From assembly GCF_000420625.1 (NCBI RefSeq), contig NZ_ATVH01000017.1:1-64000 (forward strand): 64,000 nucleotides of DNA, written 5' to 3'. Shown one piece after another: positions 37,812-46,370 of this stretch. The translations under genes were made by a program, and so were the position numbers. The notes under the pieces were generated by a model, which worked only from the letters and a program-made list of their open reading frames with translations, did no database searches and had not been told where the DNA came from. Numbering within the stretch: position 1 is the stretch's first letter; each line of letters opens with the position of its first letter. The DNA is from Fodinicurvata sediminis DSM 21159 (GTDB lineage Bacteria; Pseudomonadota; Alphaproteobacteria; Kiloniellales; DSM-21159).

Positions 37812-38785
37812 CACTCTCTCCCGAGTACAAGACGGCGAACCATGGGCGAGGACTTAATCCACCTGGAATTCCCGATTCCCTTTGGATTGATGTAAATGAG
37901 CAGGACAAGCGTGCCCATATAGATGATGATCCTGTAGTGTTCCCAGATCCGTAACCACTGATCGAACCAGGCCAGAAGGGCGGCAACCAGGAGGGGTCCG
38001 ACCAGTGTGCCGGCGCCGCCTATTGTCGCCATGAGAACGATCATGACCGAGAGGGATGCAGAGGCCATTTCGGGCGTGACCTGCATGTTGGTGTGCGCCT
38101 GCACACCGCCGGCAATGCCGGCGAAGAAGGCACTGACAGCAAAGCCGATGACTTTATAGTAGGAGGTATTGATCCCGGAGGCCTGGGCCGCTTCCTCGTT
38201 ATGCCGGGTCGTTCTCAGGATAAGGCCATAGTGCGAGCGTGCGAACGCAGTCAGGAGCACGATGGACACCAGGAAGATGACGGCGGTGATCTGCAGATCG
38301 CCCTCGACGGTCAAGGTAAAGGTATCGAGGCCGGTGATTCCTTCGTCTCCGCCCGTGATGGGGCGCATGATATACAGCATTTTGTAGAACACTGCTGAGA
38401 AGGCGATTGTCGAGAGGGCAAAATAAGGCCCCCGCAACCTCAATGTCAGCGCGCCTATGACCGCACCGACGGCGGCAACGCACAAGGCGGAGAGGGGAAT
38501 CGAAAACCAGAGGGGAAGGTCAAATGACCTGTTCATGATGGCGGATGAATAACCCGCCCCGCCTATGAAAAGGGCATGTCCGAAATTGGGCTGGTCGGTG
38601 AAGCCACTGAGTATATCCCAGCTGGCGGCAAAGAGGGCGAACAGCAGGGACAATACCATTAGCTCCATGAAGTAGAAATCTGACGTGAAATAAGGAGCCA
38701 GGAAAGTGAATGCGAAAAATGCATACACCAGTGGTGAAAGTCCGGTTATTGTGTTTATAAGATGCTTAATCATATGAATTGCCAT
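37811..38785 (-). CDS. Branched-chain-type ABC permease (LivM-like)
   Basis: The 324-residue membrane protein has the LivM/PF02653 pattern: ASWDILSGFTDQPNFGHALFIGGAGYSSAI, and the later GFAVSAFFAGIAGGVQAH. It forms half of the inner-membrane channel with the LivH-like protein encoded upstream. GGGAGAA precedes ATG 38785. GC content is lower than in the first 37 kb. Substrate is unknown; such systems import amino acids, amides, urea or aromatic acids. It is co-transcribed with the LivH-like gene 15 bp upstream. Confidence 0.87.
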   Translation of the reverse strand: MAIHMIKHLINTITGLSPLVYAFFAFTFLAPYFTSDFYFMELMVLSLLFALFAASWDILSGFTDQPNFGHALFIGGAGYSSAIMNRSFDLPLWFSIPLSALCVAAVGAVIGALTLRLRGPYFALSTIAFSAVFYKMLYIMRPITGGDEGITGLDTFTLTVEGDLQITAVIFLVSIVLLTAFARSHYGLILRTTRHNEEAAQASGINTSYYKVIGFAVSAFFAGIAGGVQAHTNMQVTPEMASASLSVMIVLMATIGGAGTLVGPLLVAALLAWFDQWLRIWEHYRIIIYMGTLVLLIYINPKGIGNSRWIKSSPMVRRLVLGRE

Positions 38786-38800
38786 GATTTCTCCCTCTCC

Positions 38801-39667
38801 CTATATTTTTCTTGTTCCCATAATTCCCTGAGGGCGAAATACGAGTATTGTTACAATAATAATAAGAGCTACTAGGTCAGAATACTGCTCGTTCGAGAGG
38901 GAGAATGCGATCACTTCGGCAAAGCTGACGACAAACGATGCCACGATCGCGCCAGGGATACTTCCCAGCCCCCCCACAATTGCAATGGCGAAGGCTTTGA
39001 CGAGCCAGAACTCCCACATACCAGGCACCACTGTTATGAGCGATGACACGAGGGTTCCGGCGAGGCCGGCCAAGGCCGCCGACAGGACAATCGTGATGGC
39101 CAGTATGGTTTTTGAATCGATGCCGATCAGGCGCGCGCCTTCTGAATTCTGCGCAACCGCTGTTATGGCCTTCCCCCAGCGCGTAGAGTGAAGGAAGTAC
39201 CAGAGTGCGCTGAGAACGACGAAGCTGACGGCTAGGATGATGAGTTCCTGGTTGAGAATTCTGGCGCCCAGCAGGTTCTGGTTTCCGCCAATTATCGGAC
39301 TTACGGACGTCCCTGTTACGCCGTACAAAAGGGCCATGATCTCGGATACAAACAAAGAAATGGCCAGGGAAATGACCATAATATACGAGATCGAGTTGAT
39401 TGCCCTCAAATATATGAATCTGTAGACAAATAGAGAAAATATAGAGACACAAGCCGTAGCCAATATCATTGAAATGATAAGGGAAAATGTACCTGCTTCA
39501 GAGAATAACTGACTGAATATGATGAATGTGAAATATGCACCAAGCATGAACAGGGCACCGTGTGCCAGATTAAGAATTCCACCAACTGAGAATACAAGTA
39601 CAAATCCAACAGCTACGAGCGCGTAAACGCTTCCTCGTGTTGCGCCGAATACAAGTATGTCCATCAT
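38801..39667 (-). CDS. Branched-chain-type ABC permease (LivH-like)
   Basis: The 288-residue membrane protein shows LivH features: GGILNLAHGALFMLGAYF, AINSISYIMVISLAISLF, and FAIAIVGGLGSIPGAIVASF with the permease loop. It pairs with the LivM-like product. Base composition is clearly AT-richer (many ATA, AAT codons) than genes left of the tRNA. The order on the minus strand is DapA-family gene, this gene, LivM, truncated LivG. MM at the start leaves 39667 or 39664 as initiator. Confidence 0.87.
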   Translation of the reverse strand: MMDILVFGATRGSVYALVAVGFVLVFSVGGILNLAHGALFMLGAYFTFIIFSQLFSEAGTFSLIISMILATACVSIFSLFVYRFIYLRAINSISYIMVISLAISLFVSEIMALLYGVTGTSVSPIIGGNQNLLGARILNQELIILAVSFVVLSALWYFLHSTRWGKAITAVAQNSEGARLIGIDSKTILAITIVLSAALAGLAGTLVSSLITVVPGMWEFWLVKAFAIAIVGGLGSIPGAIVASFVVSFAEVIAFSLSNEQYSDLVALIIIVTILVFRPQGIMGTRKI

Positions 39668-39699
39668 TTATTCAGTCCTAGAATTGGCTTCTTCATCGA

Positions 39700-40662
39700 T
39701 TAGGTTATTCCTGTTTCTTTATGAAGACTTGAAATGCGCCTTCCAATGTCTTCCTGGGCGCCATCATCTAGCCTTTTCAGCGGCAGTCGCGGCGGCCCAA
39801 CGATCAGGTCGGTGAATTCGCACCAGGTCTTAAGCGCAGGAACTGGGTTCTTCCCCCCCTGCATTGGCCCGATGATTGTTCGGGAATAGAGGGCGCGCAA
39901 TCCGGAGAGTTCGGCACTGATCGCAGAGGCTCGCTCCTCCAATCCGCTTTGATGTGCCTGGAAGTATTCCTCTATGGGGCGGCGTTTGCCGCTTTGGAAC
40001 AGATAGGGCTCGGGATCGGCATAGAGTGTCTGCATGAGTCCGTGCTGGAGGTTTGACAGCCAGTTTTCCTCGATGGGATCGGTTATCGTCAGGCTGTCGC
40101 CAAAGCTGTTGTGAAAATCCAAGGCGGTTCTGTTGCCGCTGCCGATCTTTATTCCGGATATTGAGTCACACTCTGCGGCAGCTCGTTCCAGAAAACGCGC
40201 ACCGAATCCCCCTGAAGTCGCTTCAAGCAGCATGATCGGAAGGCTGACGGACTTTGCTATCCGGTCGATGTAGCGGAGGAGCTCGGCTTCGTCATAAAGG
40301 CCGGGCGGAGGCGCGAGGACAATATGATGTGCCCCTGCTGTCTCGGCGTGCTGTGCCAGGGAAATCGAGTCCCGCAGGGAGCCGGCCGTAACGACCGGCG
40401 CCACCTTCAATCGCCCTTGCGATGCAGATAGGGTCAGGCGCACAACGTCCTTGCGCTCTTCGACGGTAAGGGACCAGCCCTCCCCCATCACCCCATTGCA
40501 GAATACACCGGCCAGCCCCAGCGCATCGGAGAAGTGCACCGCGTTATGCCGGACAGCGGCTTCGTCGAGGCGTCCATCATCGTGAAAAGGCGTGGGGATC
40601 GAGGCCCATATTCCCTGCAGCCAGCACTCCGTAGCCGGCGGCCTCTGCGCCACTTGCTGCAT
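39700..40662 (-). CDS. DapA-family aldolase/lyase, atypical active site
   Basis: The 320-residue protein has the DHDPS/N-acetylneuraminate-lyase TIM-barrel fold. Visible features are GIWASIPTPFHDDGRLDEAA, CNGVMGEGWSLTVEERK in place of the usual GTTGE loop, and the Schiff-base Lys172 in SGIKIGSGN. The catalytic Tyr normally found in the LPIxLYN segment is replaced (LPIMLLEATSG, Leu146), so it is unlikely to be a true dihydrodipicolinate synthase. It heads the minus-strand transporter operon and is divergent from a GntR regulator. It probably cleaves or condenses a 2-oxo acid made from the imported compound. Confidence 0.8.
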   Translation of the reverse strand: MQQVAQRPPATECWLQGIWASIPTPFHDDGRLDEAAVRHNAVHFSDALGLAGVFCNGVMGEGWSLTVEERKDVVRLTLSASQGRLKVAPVVTAGSLRDSISLAQHAETAGAHHIVLAPPPGLYDEAELLRYIDRIAKSVSLPIMLLEATSGGFGARFLERAAAECDSISGIKIGSGNRTALDFHNSFGDSLTITDPIEENWLSNLQHGLMQTLYADPEPYLFQSGKRRPIEEYFQAHQSGLEERASAISAELSGLRALYSRTIIGPMQGGKNPVPALKTWCEFTDLIVGPPRLPLKRLDDGAQEDIGRRISSLHKETGIT

Positions 40663-40712
40663 CCGTCCCAGTCTCCCGTCGTTTTCTTGTTCATTATCCC
40701 GGGGAGCTTATC

Positions 40713-40757
40713 ATAGGATTTCATAATATGCTAAATATTATAATATTTGTATCCTAA
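40713..40757. promoter_or_regulatory. Palindrome in divergent promoter of DapA-family and GntR genes
   Basis: AAATATTATAATATTT (40733-40748) is a perfect 16-bp palindrome. Wider arms TAGGAT (40714-40719) and ATCCTA (40751-40756) flank it. The 148-bp gap between two divergent starts is strongly AT-rich. A likely operator for the adjacent GntR protein, by position only. Confidence 0.5.
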
Positions 40758-40810
40758 GGATGTTAATGCCATACTGACAACAGCGCGCAACGAGATGGGG
40801 TCGCTCGACA

Positions 40811-41635
40811 ATGCCCGATTATGGAATTCCGAGGCTTCGGCGAACTGATCAAGTGGTCGAGATGATCAAGAGGTGGGTGGTCCAGCATAACCTGAAGGTG
40901 GGGGACCGCCTGCCGCGCGAGCGGGATCTCATCAGCATCCTCAAATGCAGCCGCGGCACGATCCGTGAGGCGCTGAAAATATTGGAATACCAGGGCCTTG
41001 TAGAGATCACGCCCGGCGCTGGGGGCGGCACGAGGATTGCCAGGATTTCGTATAACTATGCCAATGAGTTCCTGAGGAATTATTTCTATTTCCAGGACCT
41101 TACTTGGGACGGCGTGTATCGGATCCGTGAGCAGCTGGAGCCACTGGTCGCCGAATCCGTTGTGGGCGTATTGGGTGATGCCGAGCTTCAGGCTCTAAGG
41201 GAAACGCTCGCCATTTGCGAATCAGGGCTCGCGGGAGAAATTCCGGCGGATCAGCACAGAACAGCTGAACTGGAGTTTCATTCCATACTGGCGCGTTCCT
41301 GCCCCGACCCTCTGCTCAGTTTTCTTGCAGGGTTCATCAACGACCTGCTGCGGGATTTCACGGAATACAAGAACGAGATCGAGATCGAGTCCTCAACGTT
41401 CGCGGAGGCGGCGTTGAGGTATCACAAGAAACTGCTGCAAGCTTATGAAGATGGAGATGTGAAGGCGGTGCGCAGCCTGATGGCCGACCACATGCATGAC
41501 GCCCGCTGCATTGTTTCATCGAGAGAGCAAACCATTAAACCCGAATTTCTCCTCCTTCGCACCCGCACGGGAGGGGATGAGGCTGCCGCAGCCTATGTGG
41601 CAGGTGGAGGAATGTCGCACAAGCGTGCGGGCTAG
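40811..41635 (+). CDS. GntR/FadR-family regulator
   Basis: The 274-residue protein has the GntR winged helix (about residues 12-80: VGDRLPRERDLISILKCSRG then TIREALKILEYQGLVEITPG). The FCD ligand-binding domain (about 95-235) contains YRIREQLEPLVAESVVGVLG and the metal-site-like His residues in LEFHSILARSC and DHMHDARC. It is divergent from the DapA-family/transporter operon and precedes a binding-protein gene. It probably represses one or both until the pathway ligand, a carboxylic acid by family habit, is present. Confidence 0.9.
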   Translation: MPDYGIPRLRRTDQVVEMIKRWVVQHNLKVGDRLPRERDLISILKCSRGTIREALKILEYQGLVEITPGAGGGTRIARISYNYANEFLRNYFYFQDLTWDGVYRIREQLEPLVAESVVGVLGDAELQALRETLAICESGLAGEIPADQHRTAELEFHSILARSCPDPLLSFLAGFINDLLRDFTEYKNEIEIESSTFAEAALRYHKKLLQAYEDGDVKAVRSLMADHMHDARCIVSSREQTIKPEFLLLRTRTGGDEAAAAYVAGGGMSHKRAG

Positions 41636-41687
41636 CAGGGCGGCGTTCGTGGCTACACCAATAAGAACTTAGGAGTTGGAGGCTATA

Positions 41688-42899
41688 ATGACTTTGAAAC
41701 ATGCAGGATTGTCTGGCGCCTTTGCACTGGCTGCAATGACCGCGCTTTCATCTGGCGCCCTGGCGCAGGATCCCATCAAGATTGGCGTGATTGCGCCGTT
41801 TGATACGCCTCCTGGGGAGGGCCTGATCAATGCGGCAGAGATGGCGGCAGAGGATATCAATGCGGAAGGGGGCATTGATGGCCGTGAAGTCGAGCTGATC
41901 ATCCGGAATGATGAATATGAGGCTGATGTTGGTGTGAGCGCCTATCAGCGCCTGGCTTTGCGGGATGAGGTGGACGTCGTCATCGGAACGGCTTCCAGTG
42001 GTGTGTCCATGGCCATAACAGACCATATGGCGCGCTATAAGGTGCCATTCATCTCGACAGGTGCTGCCAGTTTGCAGCTGTCGGAAAAGGTCGCGGACGA
42101 CTATGATCGCTATAAATACTGGTTCCGTGTCATGCACACGACCAATAATATCGCGGACTCCGTTGGCGATTGGGCTGTCAACTTCCTGAATGCAGAGCTG
42201 GGCCTGAACAAGGCAGCGATCCTGGCTGAGAACGCACTCTGGACGGATGGCTTGCTTCCACGCATCAAGGGACATCTTGACGAGGCGGACATTGAGGTCG
42301 TTGCGGAAGAATATTTCGATCTGGATACACGTGACTACAGGCCGATCATCTCCCGGATCGAGGATGCGGGCGCTGAATTCATACTGGACTTCTCGTCCCA
42401 TGTTGACGGTTCCACTTATGTTCGTCAGTGGGGACAGTTGGAAGGCCCGATCATGGGTGGCCTGAATGCCTCGGGCACCTCGTCAAGATTCTGGGAAGAC
42501 ACGGAAGGTGGAGCGCTTGGACATGCCGATCTGATCCAGGGTGGCTATCGCGTGGACCTTACCCCGAATACGATCGAATGGTTCGACCGTTATGTCGAGG
42601 CCTACGAAGTGTCTCCTGACTACACCACAGGCTATACCTACGATGCGATGCACATCGTGAAGGCCGCCATCGAAGAGGCCGGCTCGACCGATCCGGACGC
42701 ATTTGTGGAGGCGATGGAAGCGACGGATCACACCGGTGTGGCAGGGCGCTGGGTCTTCGACGAGAACCACGATCCACTGTTTGGTCCGGACTATCGCGTC
42801 ATGGGGATGACCCAGTGGCAGGAAGGCGGCGAGAGAGCCGTGGTCTGGCCCGAGAGCATTAAAACGGAAGAGTTCCAGGTTCTTCCCTGGCAGGAATGA
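41688..42899 (+). CDS. ABC-transporter binding protein (branched-chain/amide type)
   Basis: The 403-residue periplasmic protein has a signal peptide (residues 1-27, ...SSGALAQDP). The type I periplasmic binding (Peripla_BP_6) fold follows: IKIGVIAPFDTPPGEGLINAAE, VDVVIGTASSGVSMAITDHM and GYTYDAMHIVKAAIEEA. It probably serves the LivHM permeases of the divergent operon. ATG 41688 is preceded by GGAGG; an upstream in-frame start is rejected. A long hairpin follows its stop. Confidence 0.88.
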   Translation: MTLKHAGLSGAFALAAMTALSSGALAQDPIKIGVIAPFDTPPGEGLINAAEMAAEDINAEGGIDGREVELIIRNDEYEADVGVSAYQRLALRDEVDVVIGTASSGVSMAITDHMARYKVPFISTGAASLQLSEKVADDYDRYKYWFRVMHTTNNIADSVGDWAVNFLNAELGLNKAAILAENALWTDGLLPRIKGHLDEADIEVVAEEYFDLDTRDYRPIISRIEDAGAEFILDFSSHVDGSTYVRQWGQLEGPIMGGLNASGTSSRFWEDTEGGALGHADLIQGGYRVDLTPNTIEWFDRYVEAYEVSPDYTTGYTYDAMHIVKAAIEEAGSTDPDAFVEAMEATDHTGVAGRWVFDENHDPLFGPDYRVMGMTQWQEGGERAVVWPESIKTEEFQVLPWQE

Positions 42900-42912
42900 T
42901 CTGAGGAGTCTG

Positions 42913-42960
42913 CCCCGGATCTCCCTGATGGGCCTCGGCCAACATCAGGGGGATTCGGGG
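42913..42960 (+). terminator. Long hairpin after binding-protein gene
   Basis: An 18-bp stem (42913-42930 with 42943-42960, two G-U pairs) with a 12-nt loop and TTTGTT following. Such hairpins after binding-protein genes act as terminators or protect the upstream mRNA and lower downstream expression. The AA_synth gene begins 32 bp later. Confidence 0.75.
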
Positions 42961-42991
42961 TTTGTTCTGCTCAAACATTGGGAGGACCGGC

Positions 42992-43519
42992 ATGTCGGAT
43001 ATAGAGATCAGGCGATCGCTCGTGATGAGCGAAACCCTGCCACAGGCTTGTGTCGAGAACGAGGGCAGGGATCTGCAAAGAGCGGTCGGGGTGCTGGTGA
43101 TCGCAAATCCTTTCCTGGGAGAGGAGTCCCGTGACCTTTCAAGGCATTATCATCTCGGTGGCCAGATCGGCGAGTTGCTGGCTCCCAGGGTGGTGTCCGC
43201 ATTGTCGGAGCCTGCCTACACATATGGAAAGGCGGCATTGGTCGGCACCTCCGGTAGTCACAAGCATGGCGCTGTCCTGCTTCACCCCTCGTTGGGGAAG
43301 CCGATCCGTCGAGTGCTGGGAGGAGGCGAGGCTGTCATTCCCTCCAATATCAAGATTGCCAATCCTGGTGACTCGATCGACCTGCCGCTGGCCCACAAGG
43401 ATGATGCCTGGTCCTTTGATCACCTGGACACAGTAACCGTCTCGATCCCCGAATCTCCGAGAGAGGATGAAATCGTGGTCATGGTTGCCTTTGGCACGGG
43501 ATCCAGAAGTAAAATATAA
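42992..43519 (+). CDS. AA_synth-family protein (PF06684/DUF1185)
   Basis: The 175-residue protein begins MSDIEIRRSLVMSETLPQAC and matches the poorly characterised AA_synth family (VGVLVIANPFLGEE, GTSGSHKHGAVLLHPSLGKP, GDSIDLPLAHKDDAW, MVAFGTGSR). The family name is historic and no enzyme activity is established, as far as I know. GGAGG lies 6 nt before ATG 42992. It sits between a binding protein and an amidase, so it probably helps process the imported amide-like compound. It ends 14 bp before the amidase start. Confidence 0.8.
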   Translation: MSDIEIRRSLVMSETLPQACVENEGRDLQRAVGVLVIANPFLGEESRDLSRHYHLGGQIGELLAPRVVSALSEPAYTYGKAALVGTSGSHKHGAVLLHPSLGKPIRRVLGGGEAVIPSNIKIANPGDSIDLPLAHKDDAWSFDHLDTVTVSIPESPREDEIVVMVAFGTGSRSKI

Positions 43520-43533
43520 TAAAGACTGTGACT

Positions 43534-44955
43534 ATGGACTCATTAATACTAAATAAAGGCGTGAATTTACTCTCATTTCTATATGAAAAAAGAGAGATAT
43601 CTCCTGTAGAGGTTGTAAACTGTATTCTTTCCACTATTTCCAAAATCAACCCAAGGCTGAACGCATTTTTCTACGTGGATGAAGAAGGTGCTCTGGAACA
43701 GGCGAGGCTATCTGAATCACGCTGGAAAGGCGGAGAGCCTTTGGGGATTCTGGACGGTGTCCCCTGCACCATAAAGGACTTGGTCCTGACCAAGGACATG
43801 CCTACCCGCAAAGGGTCGAGGTCAACGCCTCATTCAGGTCCTTGGGAAGTTGATGCGCCTGTCGTTGAGGCCCTGCGCAAGGCAGGAGGGGTTATACTCG
43901 GCAAGACGACCACTTCTGAGTTCGGCTGGAAGGGTGTGGCGGACAGCCCCCTGACAGGTATAACACGCAATCCATGGAACCCCTCTCTCACCCCCGGTGG
44001 CTCTAGCGGAGGCGCTGCAGTGGCCGCGGCACTTGGGCTTGGAGTGCTGCATATAGGCAGTGATGCCGGGGGGTCTGTACGCATACCTGGTGCGTTCACA
44101 GGTGTGTTCGGGATGAAACCGACTTTCGGTTATGTGCCGCAATGGCCTGCCAGTGCCATGGGGACGCTGTCTCACTTGGGGCCAATTACTCGTAAGGTCG
44201 AAGATGCAGCGCTCATGATGGACATCATTGGGCAGGGCGATATCCGGGATTTCCATTCCCTGGAGCCGCGTGAGAGGTCTTGGGCATCCTACGATGAAAA
44301 TGCCCCGGATATCGCGGAACTGAGTATCGCCTACAGCCCAACGCTTGGATATGCGCACCCCTCTAGGCAAGTTCTCAAAAGGGTCGAAGACTGCGTACGC
44401 CTCTTTCAGGAACTTGGTGCCAAGGTTGAGCAGCTTGACCCCGGATTCCCAGATCCCACCGATTGTATTCGGACGCTTTGGTATGCAGGGGCCGCTGGGG
44501 CAGTTGATAAATTACCGGAAGACAAACGGGAATTTCTGGATCCTGGATTGATCAAAATAGCCAATAAGGGCACGCGCATATCTGCCCGCGACTACATTGA
44601 AGCAACAAATCACCGGATCTCGTTATATGAAAAGATGACGGAGTTTCATCGCAAATGGGATGTGCTCATTACCCCCACTCTGCCCTTTACCGGACTGGAA
44701 GTTGGCAAGAACGTCCCGGACAATTGGGAATCGGATGATTGGCTTACCTGGGCGAATTATTGCCACCCCTTCAACCTGACCCAGCAACCGGCCATCTCGG
44801 TTCCCTGTGGATATGATGAGTCAGGTCTGCCGGTTGGTGTGCAGATCGTGGCACAGCGTTTTAATGATCGTATTGCGCTCAAGGTGGCCCAGATCATCGA
44901 GCATGCATTTCCCGCGAGTTATCCTGACATCGAATTTGTTCTAAGTAGGAAATGA
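43534..44955 (+). CDS. Amidase-signature family hydrolase
   Basis: The 473-residue enzyme has the catalytic triad Lys81 (GVPCTIKDLVLTKD), cis-Ser158 (LTPGGSSGGAAVAAA) and Ser181 (GSDAGGSVRIPGAF). It hydrolyses an amide in the cytoplasm; substrate unknown. The N-terminal part and upstream leader are strikingly AT-rich (30-40% GC by eye), typical of acquired DNA. GTG 43528 is an alternative start 6 bp upstream of ATG 43534. It follows AA_synth directly and probably belongs to the same operon as the binding-protein gene. An IS relic lies after its stop. Confidence 0.9.
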   Translation: MDSLILNKGVNLLSFLYEKREISPVEVVNCILSTISKINPRLNAFFYVDEEGALEQARLSESRWKGGEPLGILDGVPCTIKDLVLTKDMPTRKGSRSTPHSGPWEVDAPVVEALRKAGGVILGKTTTSEFGWKGVADSPLTGITRNPWNPSLTPGGSSGGAAVAAALGLGVLHIGSDAGGSVRIPGAFTGVFGMKPTFGYVPQWPASAMGTLSHLGPITRKVEDAALMMDIIGQGDIRDFHSLEPRERSWASYDENAPDIAELSIAYSPTLGYAHPSRQVLKRVEDCVRLFQELGAKVEQLDPGFPDPTDCIRTLWYAGAAGAVDKLPEDKREFLDPGLIKIANKGTRISARDYIEATNHRISLYEKMTEFHRKWDVLITPTLPFTGLEVGKNVPDNWESDDWLTWANYCHPFNLTQQPAISVPCGYDESGLPVGVQIVAQRFNDRIALKVAQIIEHAFPASYPDIEFVLSRK

Positions 44956-44994
44956 TGTCATCCGGCAGTTGGTCCGTTAGGCCAAAGCCGAGGG

Positions 44995-45480
44995 TCTGCC
45001 ATTGCGGCAATCCTATCTCAAGGTAGCCAAGTGCGCCCCCTGATGGCCGGGCGCTATGTCCATGCTAAACAGTTCAAGCATTGCAATCGGGAACGGCGTT
45101 TCCTGCGCAGCCGACTGGCTTGTCTAATCCGCGACATCAACGAAAGCTGGAGAATCGGCCGGAACTTCAGGCGGCTTTCGCACCATCACTTTCCAAGGCT
45201 ATTCGTATCCGTCACAAGAAACAGCAGCAGCGCCGGCCTAAACTCTATTCCTGATGGGCGCCCGAGGTGGTCTGCATAGGACTCTTCGACGAGCACAGGA
45301 GCGAAAGCTCACAAGCCCTATGAGTTTGGCTGAAAGCTCTCCATCGCCACCCTCACCCCTTTCCCACAACGACCAGGTCGGGGATGGCTAGTTCGTGCTG
45401 TATGCTGCGGCCTTCACTGGTCTGCCTTATGACGGGCATGCTCAGCGGCATGTGGTGGTGGAAACCGAGGCGCTTACAGT
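44995..45480 (+). pseudogene. Relic of an IS5-type transposase
   Basis: Broken pieces of a DDE transposase can be read in sequence but in different frames. From 44995 comes LPLRQSYLKVAKCAP, then MAGRYVHAKQFKHCNRERRF and SRLACLIRDI. After a frameshift comes SKAIRIRHKKQQQRRPKLYS with a stop, then WAPEVVCIG, KAHKPYEFG and FVLYAAAFTGLPYDGH-like text to about 45480. These are recognisable C-terminal blocks of IS5-family transposases. The element lacks ends and the first half, and is dead. It separates the amidase module from the CoA-ligase module and marks past recombination. Confidence 0.7.
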
Positions 45481-45504
45481 CTGACGCGAAATCATTTCAA
45501 TGGA

Positions 45505-45534
45505 TTGACAGCGAAAGACAAGCCACGTCATAGT
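45505..45534 (+). promoter_or_regulatory. Putative sigma70 promoter of crotonase/CoA-ligase operon
   Basis: A perfect -35 box TTGACA (45505-45510) lies 18 bp before CATAGT (45529-45534), a 4/6 match to the -10 box. Transcription would start near 45541, about 40 bp before the first gene's ATG. Confidence 0.5.
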
Positions 45535-45544
45535 AATTGAAGAA

Positions 45545-45571
45545 CAATAATAATTATTGCTATTCAATAAT
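45545..45571. promoter_or_regulatory. Palindromic operator candidate of crotonase/CoA-ligase operon
   Basis: CAATAAT-A-ATTATTG (45545-45559) is a perfect 15-bp palindrome, and a third half-site CAATAAT follows at 45565-45571. It overlaps the predicted transcription start, an ideal place for a repressor. No regulator gene is adjacent, so the GntR (40811) or IclR (56928) protein of the island are candidates. Confidence 0.5.
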
Positions 45572-45580
45572 GAGGCTTTG

Positions 45581-46333
45581 ATGGGAGTCGAGGTTAAGCG
45601 CACTGGCTCGCTTTTGCTTTTAACGCTGAACCGTGAAGAACGGCTGAATGCGTTGGACACGGATATGCGAACGGCCATCGTGGAGGCACTCAATGCTGCT
45701 TCCGAGGATGATGAGGTCAGGGCAGTCGTTCTGACTGGCAAGGGCGCGCGCGCGTTCTGTGCCGGGCAGGACCTGAATGAAAGCCGCCAGCTCTCTCCCG
45801 ATGGTGGCGACGCCTGGATGGACACCTGGCAACGCTTCTTTGCCGCTGTCAGTCAATGCCGCAAGCCCATCGTTGCGGCGGTCAACGGCACGGCCGCGGG
45901 CGCAGGACTGCAGCTTGCCCTGATGGCGGACCTGCGCGTGGCCGTGCCAACGGCCCGGTTTTTGATGGCGGAGATCAATGTGGGCCTGCCCGCGATTGCC
46001 GGAAGCTATCTGTTGCAGACCCATCTTGGCCAGGCCCGGATGCGCGAACTGGTGCTCACCGGCCGCGTCTTTACTGCAGAAGAAGCCAGTGAATGGGGGC
46101 TCGTGCAGGAGACCAGGCCACCTGATCAATTGATGGAGCGCGCTGAGGCCATGGCCCTCCATCTCGCTGAAAAACCTCCGGTCGCGATGCGACTGACACT
46201 TGAAATGCTGAGAGGAATGATGCGCCGCGGCCTGTCCGAGGCCGAAACGGCTGCCGTCTCTTATCAATCGGAAGCCATCGCCACCGGGGAACCGCAGGCC
46301 CAGATGGCGCGTTTCTTCGAAGCGCGGCGATAA
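45581..46333 (+). CDS. Crotonase (enoyl-CoA hydratase/isomerase) family protein 1
   Basis: The 250-residue crotonase-fold enzyme acts on a CoA thioester. The oxyanion-hole segment FCAGQDLNE and the region NGTAAGAGLQLALMADLRV are clear. Of the two catalytic glutamates of true hydratases, the first position is Gln111 and only the second is kept (Glu131 in MAEINVGLP). That pattern is seen in isomerases, hydrolases and lyases of the superfamily, so hydratase activity is doubtful. GAGG precedes ATG 45581; TTG 45557 is less likely. It is the first gene of a four-gene operon. Confidence 0.85.
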   Translation: MGVEVKRTGSLLLLTLNREERLNALDTDMRTAIVEALNAASEDDEVRAVVLTGKGARAFCAGQDLNESRQLSPDGGDAWMDTWQRFFAAVSQCRKPIVAAVNGTAAGAGLQLALMADLRVAVPTARFLMAEINVGLPAIAGSYLLQTHLGQARMRELVLTGRVFTAEEASEWGLVQETRPPDQLMERAEAMALHLAEKPPVAMRLTLEMLRGMMRRGLSEAETAAVSYQSEAIATGEPQAQMARFFEARR

Positions 46334-46370
46334 AGCGAAGACGACACACTAAACCCCTAGGAGGCAAAGA

